Assembly (NCBI GenBank): GCA_036564195.1
Contig: DATCLA010000084.1
Coordinates: forward strand, 1 to 34,681
Direction: 5' to 3'
DNA: 34,681 bases
Source: DATCLA01 sp036564195
GTDB lineage: Bacteria > Bacillota > UBA4882 > UBA8346
The notes under the pieces are model-generated. The model was given only the letters and a program-made list of their open reading frames with translations, did not search any database and was not told where the DNA came from. This document shows, piece by piece, positions 15,496 to 23,680 of this stretch (positions within the stretch are counted from its first letter, which is position 1; the number at the start of each line of letters is the position of its first letter). The translations under genes and the position numbers were made by a program.

Positions 15496-15681
15496 CTAAG
15501 GTTTATTTATTGTTAAGCAAACCTCTCGATAAGCTTTTTTTACATCTTCAATACTACTACCAACCCCTATTTTGTATTTCCCGAATTTATACTTTGGACT
15601 TGTTATTCTAGCATGATAAAAAAAATACTTATCTTTACTTTGACCAGCCTTCTTACCAAAAAGTATTATGCAATCTGGATA
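15496..15681 (-). pseudogene. Gene fragment, unknown family
   Basis: A minus-strand frame without a start reads YPDCIILFGKKAGQSKDKYF, then YKFGKYKIGVGSSIEDVKKA and YREVCLTINKP before a TAG at 15496-15498. The GVGSSIEDVKKAY block resembles the G-S-S-x-E-D-V-x-K-x-Y repeat of small secreted proteins in Bacillota. Its 5' end stops exactly where the plus-strand carbohydrate-binding pseudogene begins, at about 15682, marking a recombination junction. Confidence 0.5.
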
Positions 15682-16361
15682 AGTGGTACGCTCAATGTTA
15701 CCGCAACCTTGGATTGCATTGAAAGCGAAGGTGATGTGATTATTACCAACGGGACTCTCAACTTTTCAGCCAGAAACGATGGAGTTCAGGCAGCTTTGGA
15801 TCTTACAGTGGATGGCGGAAAAATTAATATCACAAAATCCGTTGCAGGTCTGGAAAGCAAGGCCAACCTGATTATCAACTCTGGAACGCTTACCATAACG
15901 GCCAGTGATGACGCTCTCAATACCGGTACCGGCTTAACGATTAACGGAGGAACTTTGACTTTATCAGCTAACGCCGATGCAATTGATTCCAATGGTCCCA
16001 TTAACCTCAATGGTGGATATACAGTTGCTTATGGGGGCAACCTAGTGTAGATTGTGATAACAAAACTTTTACAATCAAAGGCGGGACTTTAATCAGTATG
16101 GGTGGTAATACCAGCAATCCGACAGCCAACACCTCCACCCAATGTTCGGTGATTCTTAGGGGTGCGTCGGCCAATCAGGAGGTTAGTATTAAAAAAGCTG
16201 ACGGAACTGAAATTTTAAAAATTACCCCTGTCCGGACTTATGCAACAATGTTGTTTACCTCTCCATTATTGGCGCAAGGTACAACTTATACGATGTACCT
16301 TAACTGGACTCAAGCATGGACTTTCGTCACGACATCCATGGTTACCAGTGCCGGAGGATGA
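15682..16361 (+). pseudogene. Carbohydrate-binding beta-helix protein, 5'-truncated and frameshifted
   Basis: Repeats such as GTLNVTATLDCIESEGDVII, GKINITKSVAGLESKANLII and LTINGGTLTLSANADAIDSN are typical of the Cthe_2159-type carbohydrate-binding family (parallel beta-helix, binds pectin or cellulose in the founding member). The N-terminal half and signal peptide are missing; the frame enters at about 15682 from unrelated DNA. A one-base frameshift near 16046 breaks GGYTVAYGGNL from VDCDNKTFTIKGGTLISMGG, after which the second frame runs to TGA at 16359-16361. It is clearly non-functional and is the left outpost of the polysaccharide-related region. Confidence 0.75.
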
Positions 16362-16399
16362 CGATAAGCCCAACCTCAACTGGCTTTTAGTATTAAACT

Positions 16400-16432
16400 G
16401 GTACGATGTAAGCTTTGAGTTTACATCGTACC
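16400..16432. repeat. Perfect 12-bp stem hairpin
   Basis: GGTACGATGTAA and TTACATCGTACC are perfectly complementary around a 9-base loop (GCTTTGAGT). No T run follows on the plus strand, so a terminator is unlikely. It lies 38 bases behind the carbohydrate-binding pseudogene. Confidence 0.8.
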
Positions 16433-16574
16433 GGCTAAAGTTACTGGTCTAACCTGAAACATTTATCATATATCATATCACTTCCCCGAACCAAATGAAG
16501 AAATGGGATATCAGGTAAGTTGCTGTCCGCTTTACGCGCTGCTGTCGCAAAACTGGTATCCAGGCTTTGAAAGT

Positions 16575-16613
16575 CGCTGCTGATGACGGTAACTCCTTGT
16601 CAGCGTTTTTTTT
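16575..16613 (+). terminator. Terminator-like hairpin in a gene-free stretch
   Basis: CGCTG...CAGCG with additional pairing of GAC and GTC, followed by eight T. No intact gene lies directly upstream, so it may be left over from a lost gene. The eight-T run is also read as lysine codons in the minus-strand fragment at 16600-16731. Confidence 0.4.
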
Positions 16614-16731
16614 GAATGGAAGATAAATAGATGTCGTTCTTGCCTTCAAAGGAAATATTGTTCTTCAAAATCTGTTTGCCGCTGGACGGAGTTTCTTCTA
16701 ATATGCTGCGTACTGCACTTTTCTGAAGCCG
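16600..16731 (-). pseudogene. Possible C-terminal gene fragment
   Basis: An open stretch without a start codon reads SILEETPSSGKQILKNNISF then EGKNDIYLSSIQKKR and stops with TGA. The composition looks protein-like, but I recognise no family, and the region around it (16433-16880) is otherwise without genes. Low confidence. Confidence 0.25.
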
Positions 16732-16938
16732 TCAAAATTAAATAAGATATTTAAGTAAATCGTAGAATTATTTAGTTTACATATTGTGGAAATAATACGA
16801 TACTAGAAATGTAACAAATATGTCAAGGCTAAGGATTTCTAGTTTAGAATACGCATTAAATTATGACATCTACAGGGAAACAGGGATGTGGGAGCCCAAA
16901 AAGGGTATCCCATCATTAATTTTCTGGAGGTGTTTTTT

Positions 16939-17976
16939 ATGTTTAATCCCTTAGTCAGGTCTGTTTCAATCAGATTTTTAAGTTTGGTTTTAATGGGTAC
17001 GTCGGTTTTTTGGGCTGAATTCTCACCAACCCAAGCAGCATCATTCGCAAAGGGGGCGGATATTAGTTGGTTGCCGCAAATGGAAGCCAGCGGTTACAAG
17101 TTTTACAACGACAGCGGTACACAACAGGATTGTCTGGAAATTTTACAGGCTCATGGAATAAATTCCGTTCGAATCAGGACATGGGTCAATCCTTCCAATG
17201 ATAAAGTAAACGGCCATTGCAGTAAAGATGAAACGATTGCTTTGGCCAAACGGGCGCAAAGAATGGGTTTTCGGATTATGATTGATTTCCACTACAGTGA
17301 TTCCTGGGCCGACCCGGGTAAGCAAAGAAAACCGGCAGCGTGGTCCGGTTATGACTTTAATGGTTTGATGAAAGCTACCTATGACTATACATATGATGTT
17401 ATGAACAGTCTGAAGTCGAACGGGATTTATCCGGAGTGGGTCCAGGTTGGCAATGAAACCAATGACGGAATGTTATGGGAAGACGGCCGGGCTTCCAGAA
17501 ATATGAGAAACTTCGCTTGGTTGGTTAATTGTGGCTATAATGCGGTTAAAGCCGTTAATAAAAATACCAAAGTAATTGTCCATCTTGCCAATGGTTATGA
17601 TAACGCTTTGTTCCGTTGGCTCTTTGACGGCCTAAAGGCAAATGGCGCCAGTTGGGATGTAATCGGCATGTCGCTGTACCCTTCCAAGAGTGACTGGGCT
17701 ACTAAGACCCAACAGTGTTTAGCCAATATGAAAGATATGGTATCCCGGTATGGCAAGGAAGTCATGATCTGCGAGGTTGGCATGGACTACCAACAGCCGT
17801 CGACGTGTAAAGCCTTTTTAACCGACATCCTGGCAAAAACCAGGTCGATTTCAGACGGCAAGGGGCTTGGAGTATTTTATTGGGAACCGCAATGTTATAA
17901 TTGGGGATATTATAAGATGGGGGCCTGGGGAACCAACGGAAGGCCAACCATCGCTTTGGATGCGTTTCTGAATTAG
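16939..17976 (+). CDS. Secreted endo-beta-1,4-galactanase, GH53
   Basis: It cuts beta-1,4-galactan side chains of pectin (arabinogalactan type I) outside the cytoplasm. The 345-residue product has a signal peptide (about 1-33, ending PTQAA) and a single GH53 TIM barrel beginning KGADISWLPQMEASGYKFY. The acid/base is E173 in VQVGNETNDGMLW and the nucleophile E279 in VMICEVGMDY; DFHYSDSWADPGKQRKPAAW is another family block. No binding module is attached, unlike the xylan enzymes to the right. The start ATG 16939 is eight bases after GGAGG; the frame is open upstream to 16888 without a ribosome site. A possible promoter, TTTACA-N17-GATACT, lies at about 16776-16804. Confidence 0.93.
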   Translation: MFNPLVRSVSIRFLSLVLMGTSVFWAEFSPTQAASFAKGADISWLPQMEASGYKFYNDSGTQQDCLEILQAHGINSVRIRTWVNPSNDKVNGHCSKDETIALAKRAQRMGFRIMIDFHYSDSWADPGKQRKPAAWSGYDFNGLMKATYDYTYDVMNSLKSNGIYPEWVQVGNETNDGMLWEDGRASRNMRNFAWLVNCGYNAVKAVNKNTKVIVHLANGYDNALFRWLFDGLKANGASWDVIGMSLYPSKSDWATKTQQCLANMKDMVSRYGKEVMICEVGMDYQQPSTCKAFLTDILAKTRSISDGKGLGVFYWEPQCYNWGYYKMGAWGTNGRPTIALDAFLN

Positions 17977-18010
17977 CGGCTTATTGATACATTAATACAA
18001 ATAATTATGC

Positions 18011-18048
18011 AAGGACTGCCTTTTGAAAGGGGACAGTCCTTATTTTTT
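18011..18048 (+). terminator. Intrinsic terminator after the GH53 gene
   Basis: AAGGACTG and CAGTCCTT form an 8-bp stem, followed by ATTTTTTA. Confidence 0.85.
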
Positions 18049-18267
18049 ACTTTCAATGTCACCATAATTGTATAATTAGGCAATTACCGATTGTGTAACG
18101 GCAAACTAAGGTTGTTTTGTTTTTAAACTTAGTTGATCCGTTATACTCACCTAAACCTATGGATATGTTCTGAACGAGAACTCCTAATTCTTTTAGTTTG
18201 GCGGAGAGCTTTGTGGTGATTAGTTCAACTCGACACACATGGATTCTAGTTTTAGAAAACGCCTTTT

Positions 18268-19698
18268 TCAATTCATATAAACCGCAAGTTTATCCTGAAG
18301 TGTTTGATAAGATTGCAACAGTTTATCTAAATGTTCTATCCGCTTCTCCGGAGTCGGATGAGTGGCGAAAATCTTTTCAATCGCTGTTATCTTAGCTTGA
18401 CGCATATCGATAAATTTACCCATCACCAATTCATACGCACGATAGTCTTTCCCCGCCTGTTTCAAATGGGCCACCGCCACTGCATCGGCCTCTTTCTCCA
18501 TCTCTTGTGAATAGCCTTTTAAAATTGCATTGGCCATAACTATTGCCAGTAAATCATCGGCTTCATTTTTGCTATTGTTAGCTGCGAGAAAAAGTGAAGT
18601 AAGAAAGGCTGTAGTCATCGCCCGCCGATAACTGATAACCGCATGTTTCTTCTCAATATGTGCCATCTCATGTGCGATCACAAACCCGATTTCATCATCG
18701 GATTCAAGGATACTCATTATTCCTTTAGTAATGTATATATAGCCATTAGGCGAAGAGAAGGCATTTATCTCGTTGGTATCGAGAATTCGAAATTTGAAAT
18801 CAACATTTTTTCGATAACTTACTTTAAACAAAGGAGCCGCGATTTGTTCCAAACGGGCCTGTAATTCCGGATTCTGCTCGACCCGATAATAATATTCCAT
18901 GGTCCCACAGCCCCTGGCACCAAGTTCTTCTTCTAAATTGCGGTCGGGATAGGCAAAACTTTTATAACTTGGAAAACAGATCGGACAAGGATGATAACCT
19001 TGTTGCTCCGCATCATTTCGACTGTTAAATTTAACCACATTAGTATTGCGAGGTCGATGGTGCGTATCGGTTAAATGATATAATTTGCTCATTTGGTTAC
19101 CGATAACCGGAGCGTTAGCCGCCCGGATATTGCCACTATTGGCGTCATTTTGTTCCAGATTTAAATAATTGTTAATCAGATTAGTGACTGCATTATTAAA
19201 GGCCTCATCATATTTACCATCGCTAAAACCTTCACCACTGATATTGATTTCCTCTCCATCTTTACCAATGACTTGTAGTCCTAACAACAACTGAAAAGTC
19301 TTCTTTGATTTCTCCCGTTTGATCTCAGCGTATCCGTTGATATCCAGAACCACCAGTTGGTCAACTCCGATTAATTTGACGATCTTCTGCAAATCCTGTG
19401 GAGTACAAAGCGGAGCTGCGTCATAAAAACTCTCCAGGCCGCTTTTCTTTAATTGTTTGACCGTGCTTTCCAAGTCGACAAAATTGATATTAGTTTGTTG
19501 GTTGATGATTTTAGTAAACTTTTTTTCAACTAAATCAATTAACCTACTGCCATGAACCGAATCAACCCCGCTATAATTATTAATTGCGATCAACGCGATA
19601 CTGGCGATACTGCTTGGTTGCTCGCTAAAAACGGGGGAAATTCCTATCAATGCAATAATTACAAGCAAGACAACCCCACGTACTAAAGAATGATTCAT
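18268..19698 (-). CDS. Exported M48 family metalloprotease with a Cys/His-rich insert
   Basis: A 476-residue protein with a signal peptide (about 1-26, ending SPVFS), an N-terminal alpha/beta domain (about 30-180, reminiscent of CsgG/TolB-like sensor domains), a Cys/His segment (about 205-245: KLYHLTDTHHRPRNT...GYHPCPICFPSY) like the Ada-type or nuclease-tail zinc-binding repeat, and an M48 peptidase domain. HEMAH (about 343-347) supplies two zinc ligands and EKEAD (about 401) the third. M48 proteins outside the cytoplasm act in envelope quality control. ATG 19698 is nine bases from AAGGAG, and TTG 19707 overlaps that site. The domain order is unusual. Confidence 0.85.
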   Translation of the reverse strand: MNHSLVRGVVLLVIIALIGISPVFSEQPSSIASIALIAINNYSGVDSVHGSRLIDLVEKKFTKIINQQTNINFVDLESTVKQLKKSGLESFYDAAPLCTPQDLQKIVKLIGVDQLVVLDINGYAEIKREKSKKTFQLLLGLQVIGKDGEEINISGEGFSDGKYDEAFNNAVTNLINNYLNLEQNDANSGNIRAANAPVIGNQMSKLYHLTDTHHRPRNTNVVKFNSRNDAEQQGYHPCPICFPSYKSFAYPDRNLEEELGARGCGTMEYYYRVEQNPELQARLEQIAAPLFKVSYRKNVDFKFRILDTNEINAFSSPNGYIYITKGIMSILESDDEIGFVIAHEMAHIEKKHAVISYRRAMTTAFLTSLFLAANNSKNEADDLLAIVMANAILKGYSQEMEKEADAVAVAHLKQAGKDYRAYELVMGKFIDMRQAKITAIEKIFATHPTPEKRIEHLDKLLQSYQTLQDKLAVYMN

Positions 19699-19707
19699 TC
19701 GAAACAA

Positions 19708-20092
19708 CTCCTTATACTTTCTTTGACTTTCCGAGCCCCGAAGCAGGAACGGAACTGATTTCTAAAGCAAGTCACAAATGATACATCAGTCAATACGTCA
19801 CTTTCTTCCGAATATGCTGTTCATATTATTACTCTCATATTTAACCCTCATTTTTCTTTTGATGACGGCAATATGCCGCCATAGACAATAATAATTTAGG
19901 AAATGGCACATAGCGTAGACTAGTTTATTATACGAAGTTTCAGCTCTTTTCTACATTAGAAACCACGGATTGTAAAATTTCATTTACTAGTAATTTTTGA
20001 TTTTTTATACTTCCCTGAATAAGCTTACCAACTCACTAGATGTACATATTTCTTTCAAACGCAATTAAACAACAGGTTTTTTAGCCAAATCA
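19708..20092. other. AT-rich gene-free stretch upstream of the M48 gene
   Basis: No convincing coding frame, hairpin or repeat is seen. It should contain the promoter of the minus-strand M48 gene, but no clear -35/-10 pair could be chosen. Confidence 0.4.
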
Positions 20093-20283
20093 CTATATGG
20101 ATAATATCCTTTTTCTTTTAACATATCTAATTAGTTGTTTACTGCCATTTTCCATTGCATCTTGCATCTCGAAAGGAAAGACTTCAATTATTAAAAGTAA
20201 CCCATGTTTTTTCCCGTTTATTTCGAATGGTTGCTTTATCCCCGTTAACAGTCATTTCATTTCCATTATATGCTTTAGTCCCT
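20093..20283 (-). pseudogene. Frameshifted small gene remnant
   Basis: One minus-strand frame reads TKAYNGNEMTVNGDKATIRN then KREKTWVTFNN and stops at TGA 20184-20186. The next frame continues as IEVFPFEMQDAMENGSKQLI then RYVKRKRILSI to a TAG at 20093-20095. Both parts look protein-like and join at one shift, so this is probably a decayed small secreted or regulatory gene. The family is not recognised. Confidence 0.3.
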
Positions 20284-20386
20284 AGCCTGTCCAGCAAAGC
20301 ATTTCATCTAATAACACAGATTTACCAGTAAAACTGCACCTGGGGCCAATACTAATTAAACTTTGCGTGGGGCAAAAATCGGTCAT

Positions 20387-20419
20387 AAAAACCGGAGGCT
20401 TAGATAAACCTCCGGTTTT
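20387..20419 (-). terminator. Strong terminator after the GH10 gene
   Basis: AAAACCGGAGG and CCTCCGGTTTT form a perfect 11-bp stem. On the minus strand it ends in a T run, closing the xylan cluster. Confidence 0.9.
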
Positions 20420-20460
20420 CTCAAATTAAGGACTCAAAACAGTACCTTTCAAGCTTACGG

Positions 20461-21963
20461 TCATTGAATCTGACAGTCTGTCCCGTTCAATGTAAACTTG
20501 GTCGGCTTAGCGTTAGTACCGCTATAGCTAATGTTAAACCCAAAGGAGACCGTTCCACCCGGAGCAATCGTACTATTAAAAGACTCATTGGTTACGGTCA
20601 CATCAGCGCCGCTTTGGGTATATTTACCGCACCAAAGGTTGACAATTTTTTGATTACCGGGGAAACTAAAGGCCAATTTCCAACCGTTAATGGCAGTAGT
20701 GCCGTTATTCTTAATGATAATATTTACGGTAGCGCCGCTGCCCCAGTCATGTTGGGTGTAATTAACCGAGCAACCCGTAGTAGTCTGTGTGGCAGAAGGG
20801 CTTGGGATCACGGTTGGACTTGGGGTCACCGTTACGGTAGGTGAAGGAATTACTACTGTGGAGGTTGGAGTTGGCGATGTAGTAATAACCGGCCCACTAC
20901 CTAACGCGCTTTGTACGGCATAATATGATGCTTTCGGATTATAATTTGAATCAAAGAGTAATGCCGCGCCACGTCCCGAGAAGGTCTGCGGCACCCAGGA
21001 ATATTTATCAGTGAAGCCCCAGAACTGAATGACTTTAACCGCGGGTTGGTCCATACATTTTTCGATGACGCCTTTGTAGTATTCGGCTTGGGTTTGCAGT
21101 TCCGAGGCTGTGGGATTGCTTGAGACCCGAACATCCATCTCGGTAATATAGATCTCCAGGCCTAAATCGGCAAAACGCTGCATGTTTCTGGCAAAGTCGT
21201 TGTAATCAAAGCCGTATTGAATATCAAGGTGCATTTGAAAGCCGATTCCGTCTACAGGTATACCTCGGCTTTTGAAATCTTTAAGCATGTTATAGGCAGC
21301 GTTGGATTTACTGCCGGTATATTCTAAATTGTAATCATTGTAAATCAGTTTAGCGTTGGGATCAGCTTCCCGGGCCCGGATAAACGCTTTTTCAATAAAA
21401 CTTTTACCTAAAGTGTTATACCAGAAAGAAGTCCGGTAATTCCCGTTTTCTTCAAAAGCTTCATTGACAACATCCCAAACCAGGACTTTGCCTTTAAAAT
21501 GATTCATAACCTTATCAATATGATTGTACATCGCAGCCTCCATAGCGCTGGCGCTCAGGTTCTGCACCCAGCCCGGAGTTTGATTGTGCCATACCAGCGT
21601 ATGACCGTGGACTTTCATGCCGTTGGCTTCCGCCCAGGCCACATGTTTATCGGCTTCGGTGAAGTTAAAGTTATTTTGGGAAGGCTGGAGCGCATCCCAT
21701 TTCATCGCATTTTCCGGAGTCAGGATGTTAAACTCCGCTGCGGCGATACTGGTAAAAGTGGCAGCATCGGACATCGTCGTAAACCCATTCGGGGTACAGG
21801 TGCCGATGAGAACCCGACTTTGAATATCCTTTAACCGGGTGCCCGTCGGGGTAGCCGCGCTGATGATTGCCGAACCAATCGCAACCGCCGTCAACAAACA
21901 TAAAGCCACCCTCAATAATGGTTTAAATTCAATTTTCCTGCTTTTAAAAGTGTTTTTTCGCAT
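20461..21963 (-). CDS. Secreted endo-1,4-beta-xylanase, GH10-CBM2
   Basis: It hydrolyses internal bonds of the xylan backbone outside the cell. The 500-residue product has a signal peptide (about 1-36), a GH10 barrel (about 40-350) with acid/base E168 in WDVVNEAFEE and nucleophile E275 in IYITEMDVRV, a Ser/Thr/Pro linker (about 355-395) and a C-terminal CBM2 (about 397-500, starting GCSVNYTQHDWGSGATVN). Its CBM2 is clearly more diverged than the two near-identical CBM2s at 23.7 and 25.5 kb. The start has GAGGAGG upstream. The 5' leader carries a GTTACGATA box next to a TATAAT box and a GAAAGGAGGGA element. It is the last gene of the cluster. Confidence 0.95.
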   Translation of the reverse strand: MRKNTFKSRKIEFKPLLRVALCLLTAVAIGSAIISAATPTGTRLKDIQSRVLIGTCTPNGFTTMSDAATFTSIAAAEFNILTPENAMKWDALQPSQNNFNFTEADKHVAWAEANGMKVHGHTLVWHNQTPGWVQNLSASAMEAAMYNHIDKVMNHFKGKVLVWDVVNEAFEENGNYRTSFWYNTLGKSFIEKAFIRAREADPNAKLIYNDYNLEYTGSKSNAAYNMLKDFKSRGIPVDGIGFQMHLDIQYGFDYNDFARNMQRFADLGLEIYITEMDVRVSSNPTASELQTQAEYYKGVIEKCMDQPAVKVIQFWGFTDKYSWVPQTFSGRGAALLFDSNYNPKASYYAVQSALGSGPVITTSPTPTSTVVIPSPTVTVTPSPTVIPSPSATQTTTGCSVNYTQHDWGSGATVNIIIKNNGTTAINGWKLAFSFPGNQKIVNLWCGKYTQSGADVTVTNESFNSTIAPGGTVSFGFNISYSGTNAKPTKFTLNGTDCQIQ

Positions 21964-22041
21964 TATTTTTTAGCCTCCTCATTTTTTTCTTCACTTTCCT
22001 TTTAAATCACCAAAAAGATTCATCATTAATTTGCAGAACAT

Positions 22042-22052
22042 TCCCTCCTTTC
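22042..22052 (-). promoter_or_regulatory. STAB-SD-like element upstream of the GH10 gene
   Basis: GAAAGGAGGGA, 78 bases before the start codon and well apart from the gene's own ribosome site. It has the same core as the STAB-SD mRNA-stabilising sequence of Bacillus cry3A. No sensible frame starts here. Confidence 0.55.
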
Positions 22053-22116
22053 ATCCTAACCACCTTAAAAGGTAGTTTGCATCAAGCATGCAATAGCAAT
22101 TTGCTTTATACAACTT

Positions 22117-22145
22117 CCCCTATTATATCGTAACATTTCTGTAAT
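22117..22145 (-). promoter_or_regulatory. GTTACGATA box with TATAAT, GH10 promoter
   Basis: On the minus strand TTACAGAAATGTTACGA runs directly into TATAAT and AGGGG. The GH62 promoter has the same block at 20 of 26 positions. No -35 box is present at 17 bases, so the block may bind an activator in its place. Confidence 0.5.
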
Positions 22146-22300
22146 TTATTTACAAGCTATATAATTTTTACCTAATAAACTACCGCAGGTGCCATTTTTT
22201 TGTCCGACTGTGCTTTTCCCAATTAACCAATTCGGTTCATCACAAAAAATGCTTCAATGTTAACGTTTTTCTGCTATCGCGCTGATTATCCGGGATACCT

Positions 22301-22337
22301 ATAAAAATTACCGGCGGGTGCCAAGCCCACCGGTAAT
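22301..22337 (-). terminator. Intrinsic terminator after the GH11 gene
   Basis: ATTACCGGTGGG and CCCGCCGGTAAT pair over 12 positions (one T-G pair), followed on the minus strand by TTTTTAT. It separates the GH11 and GH10 transcripts. Confidence 0.85.
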
Positions 22338-22403
22338 CTTTGGTAAGGAAGTACAATCAGATTGTGAATCAATAGCCAAAAGCATCATTTACAACTTCGT
22401 TTT

Positions 22404-23507
22404 TTATTTTATCTCCAAATAATCAATGTAAGCATCCCATTGCCCGTTATCGGCGGTCAAGACGAGCTGAATTTCCTGGTTTCCTGTGCCATGGCTGATA
22501 TTATTCAAGGTATAGACTGCGGGATAGTTACCACCAAAATAGAAGGTCCCCTTATACTGTCCGCCGATTCTTAAATCGACTCTGGCCATGTTGGAATTGT
22601 TGGAACAACCCCGGAGTGAAAAACTATGGTTGCCATTCTGGAAATACTGCGTGTATTTGCACATATCATTATTAGCGTATAATGCAACTCCGGAGAACGG
22701 TGAAGAGATTAGTCCAGCGTATTGACCGCTTCTTGTCATACTCTCGCATTCGATTCGCGTACCGGTGCCATCATTAGAAGTTGGGGTCGGAGTCGGTGTT
22801 GAGCTACCGCCACTGCTACCGCCAATAGTAATGGTATTACTATAAACATCAGCACTTCCACTACTTTGATACCCTTCTACCGTAAGCGCGCATTCATACA
22901 TCTTTCCCAGAGTCATTCCTCTATTTTCCCAGGCGTTAAAGTGTTGGGAGACAGATATGGTTCCGCTGGTGCGTTTTGAGGTCCGGACACTCCAATACTG
23001 CTGAAAAGTTTGAGTGCCATCAATGGATGGTTGGTTGACTCGTGTGGTCTGATAGATGTCATAGGTACCGCCATCAACGGTAATGGTGCCCTTTGATGTT
23101 GCCCCAGGCGGACGCCAGCTGCCCCAACTCTCGACGATATAATATTCTACAAGCGGGTTTCTGGTCCACCCATAAACACATAAATATGAATTGCCGTTTG
23201 GCTGGTAGTTACAACCATAGGTCACTGTTATATTTCCAAGTTGTTGGTGTGTCTTGGTCGAGTCAAATTTCTTGCCGATTCGGAATAACGCATTATTGAT
23301 ATTACTCCATGAACAACTGAATTTGCCACCCCCATTAAGAGTCATGCTGGTGTTCCCGGAATCTTTCCATAGTTCATAGTTATATCCGTCAATAGTTCCG
23401 GTTGCATTATTATAGAGGGTTGTAGCAGCCTGTACATGTACTGCAGGGATTGTAAACGCATAGCACATTGCAACTGCCAATAATAACATCATTATTTTTT
23501 GTTTCAT
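22404..23507 (-). CDS. Secreted endo-1,4-beta-xylanase, GH11-CBM36
   Basis: The 367-residue product has a signal peptide (1-27, ending HVQA), a GH11 beta-jellyroll (about 30-228) and, after a PTPTPTS linker, a C-terminal CBM36 (about 247-367; RIECESMTRSGQYAG, SPFSGVALYANND). The nucleophile is E121 in NPLVEYYIVESWG and the acid/base E211 in LTVEGYQSSGSA. CBM36 is known as a calcium-dependent xylan binder. GH11 enzymes prefer unsubstituted xylan, complementing the GH10 enzyme and the debranching enzymes next door. GGAGGAAGGG precedes the start. Its upstream region holds two tandem GTAACGATAC boxes and a GAAAGGGAGG element. Confidence 0.95.
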   Translation of the reverse strand: MKQKIMMLLLAVAMCYAFTIPAVHVQAATTLYNNATGTIDGYNYELWKDSGNTSMTLNGGGKFSCSWSNINNALFRIGKKFDSTKTHQQLGNITVTYGCNYQPNGNSYLCVYGWTRNPLVEYYIVESWGSWRPPGATSKGTITVDGGTYDIYQTTRVNQPSIDGTQTFQQYWSVRTSKRTSGTISVSQHFNAWENRGMTLGKMYECALTVEGYQSSGSADVYSNTITIGGSSGGSSTPTPTPTSNDGTGTRIECESMTRSGQYAGLISSPFSGVALYANNDMCKYTQYFQNGNHSFSLRGCSNNSNMARVDLRIGGQYKGTFYFGGNYPAVYTLNNISHGTGNQEIQLVLTADNGQWDAYIDYLEIK

Positions 23508-23570
23508 TTACCCTTCCTCCTTTTCACTCCTGTTTGATTCCCTTCCAATAATCAGTTAACAATCTGAAAT

Positions 23571-23601
23571 CCTGTATCGTTACATTCGTATCGTTACATT
23601 C
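23571..23601 (-). promoter_or_regulatory. Two tandem GAATGTAACGATAC boxes before the GH11 gene
   Basis: On the minus strand GAATGTAACGATAC occurs twice in direct succession, 14 bases per unit. The core differs by one base (GTAACGATA versus GTTACGATA) from the boxes before the GH62 and GH10 genes. The phased repeat suggests an activator binding site. Confidence 0.5.
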
Positions 23602-23622
23602 AATTTTAATTGGTCCTCATCA

Positions 23623-23632
23623 CCTCCCTTTC
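23623..23632 (-). promoter_or_regulatory. STAB-SD-like element upstream of the GH11 gene
   Basis: GAAAGGGAGG, 115 bases before the GH11 start. It lies before (5' of) the GTAACGATAC boxes, unlike in the GH62 and GH10 leaders, so it would be in the mRNA only if transcription reads through from the GH43 gene. Confidence 0.35.
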
Positions 23633-23680
23633 TGGAAACCCAACCTATCTATTTTGGAGATTCAATTAGATCAAGTACTA

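Noticed and set aside
18059..18271. 70-codon minus-strand frame overlapping the end of the M48 gene
   Set aside because: It starts with TTG without a ribosome site, and its end falls among AT-rich noncoding sequence near the GH53 terminator. Parts look protein-like, but the support is too weak.
20097..20285. 62-codon plus-strand frame with hydrophobic product
   Set aside because: It has no ribosome site, and the opposite strand gives better protein-like sequence in the decayed gene remnant at 20093-20283.
22042..22052. GAAAGGAGGGA as the ribosome site of a leader peptide
   Set aside because: Frames starting just behind the four elements are very short, differ from gene to gene and share no peptide, so a leader-peptide role is unlikely.
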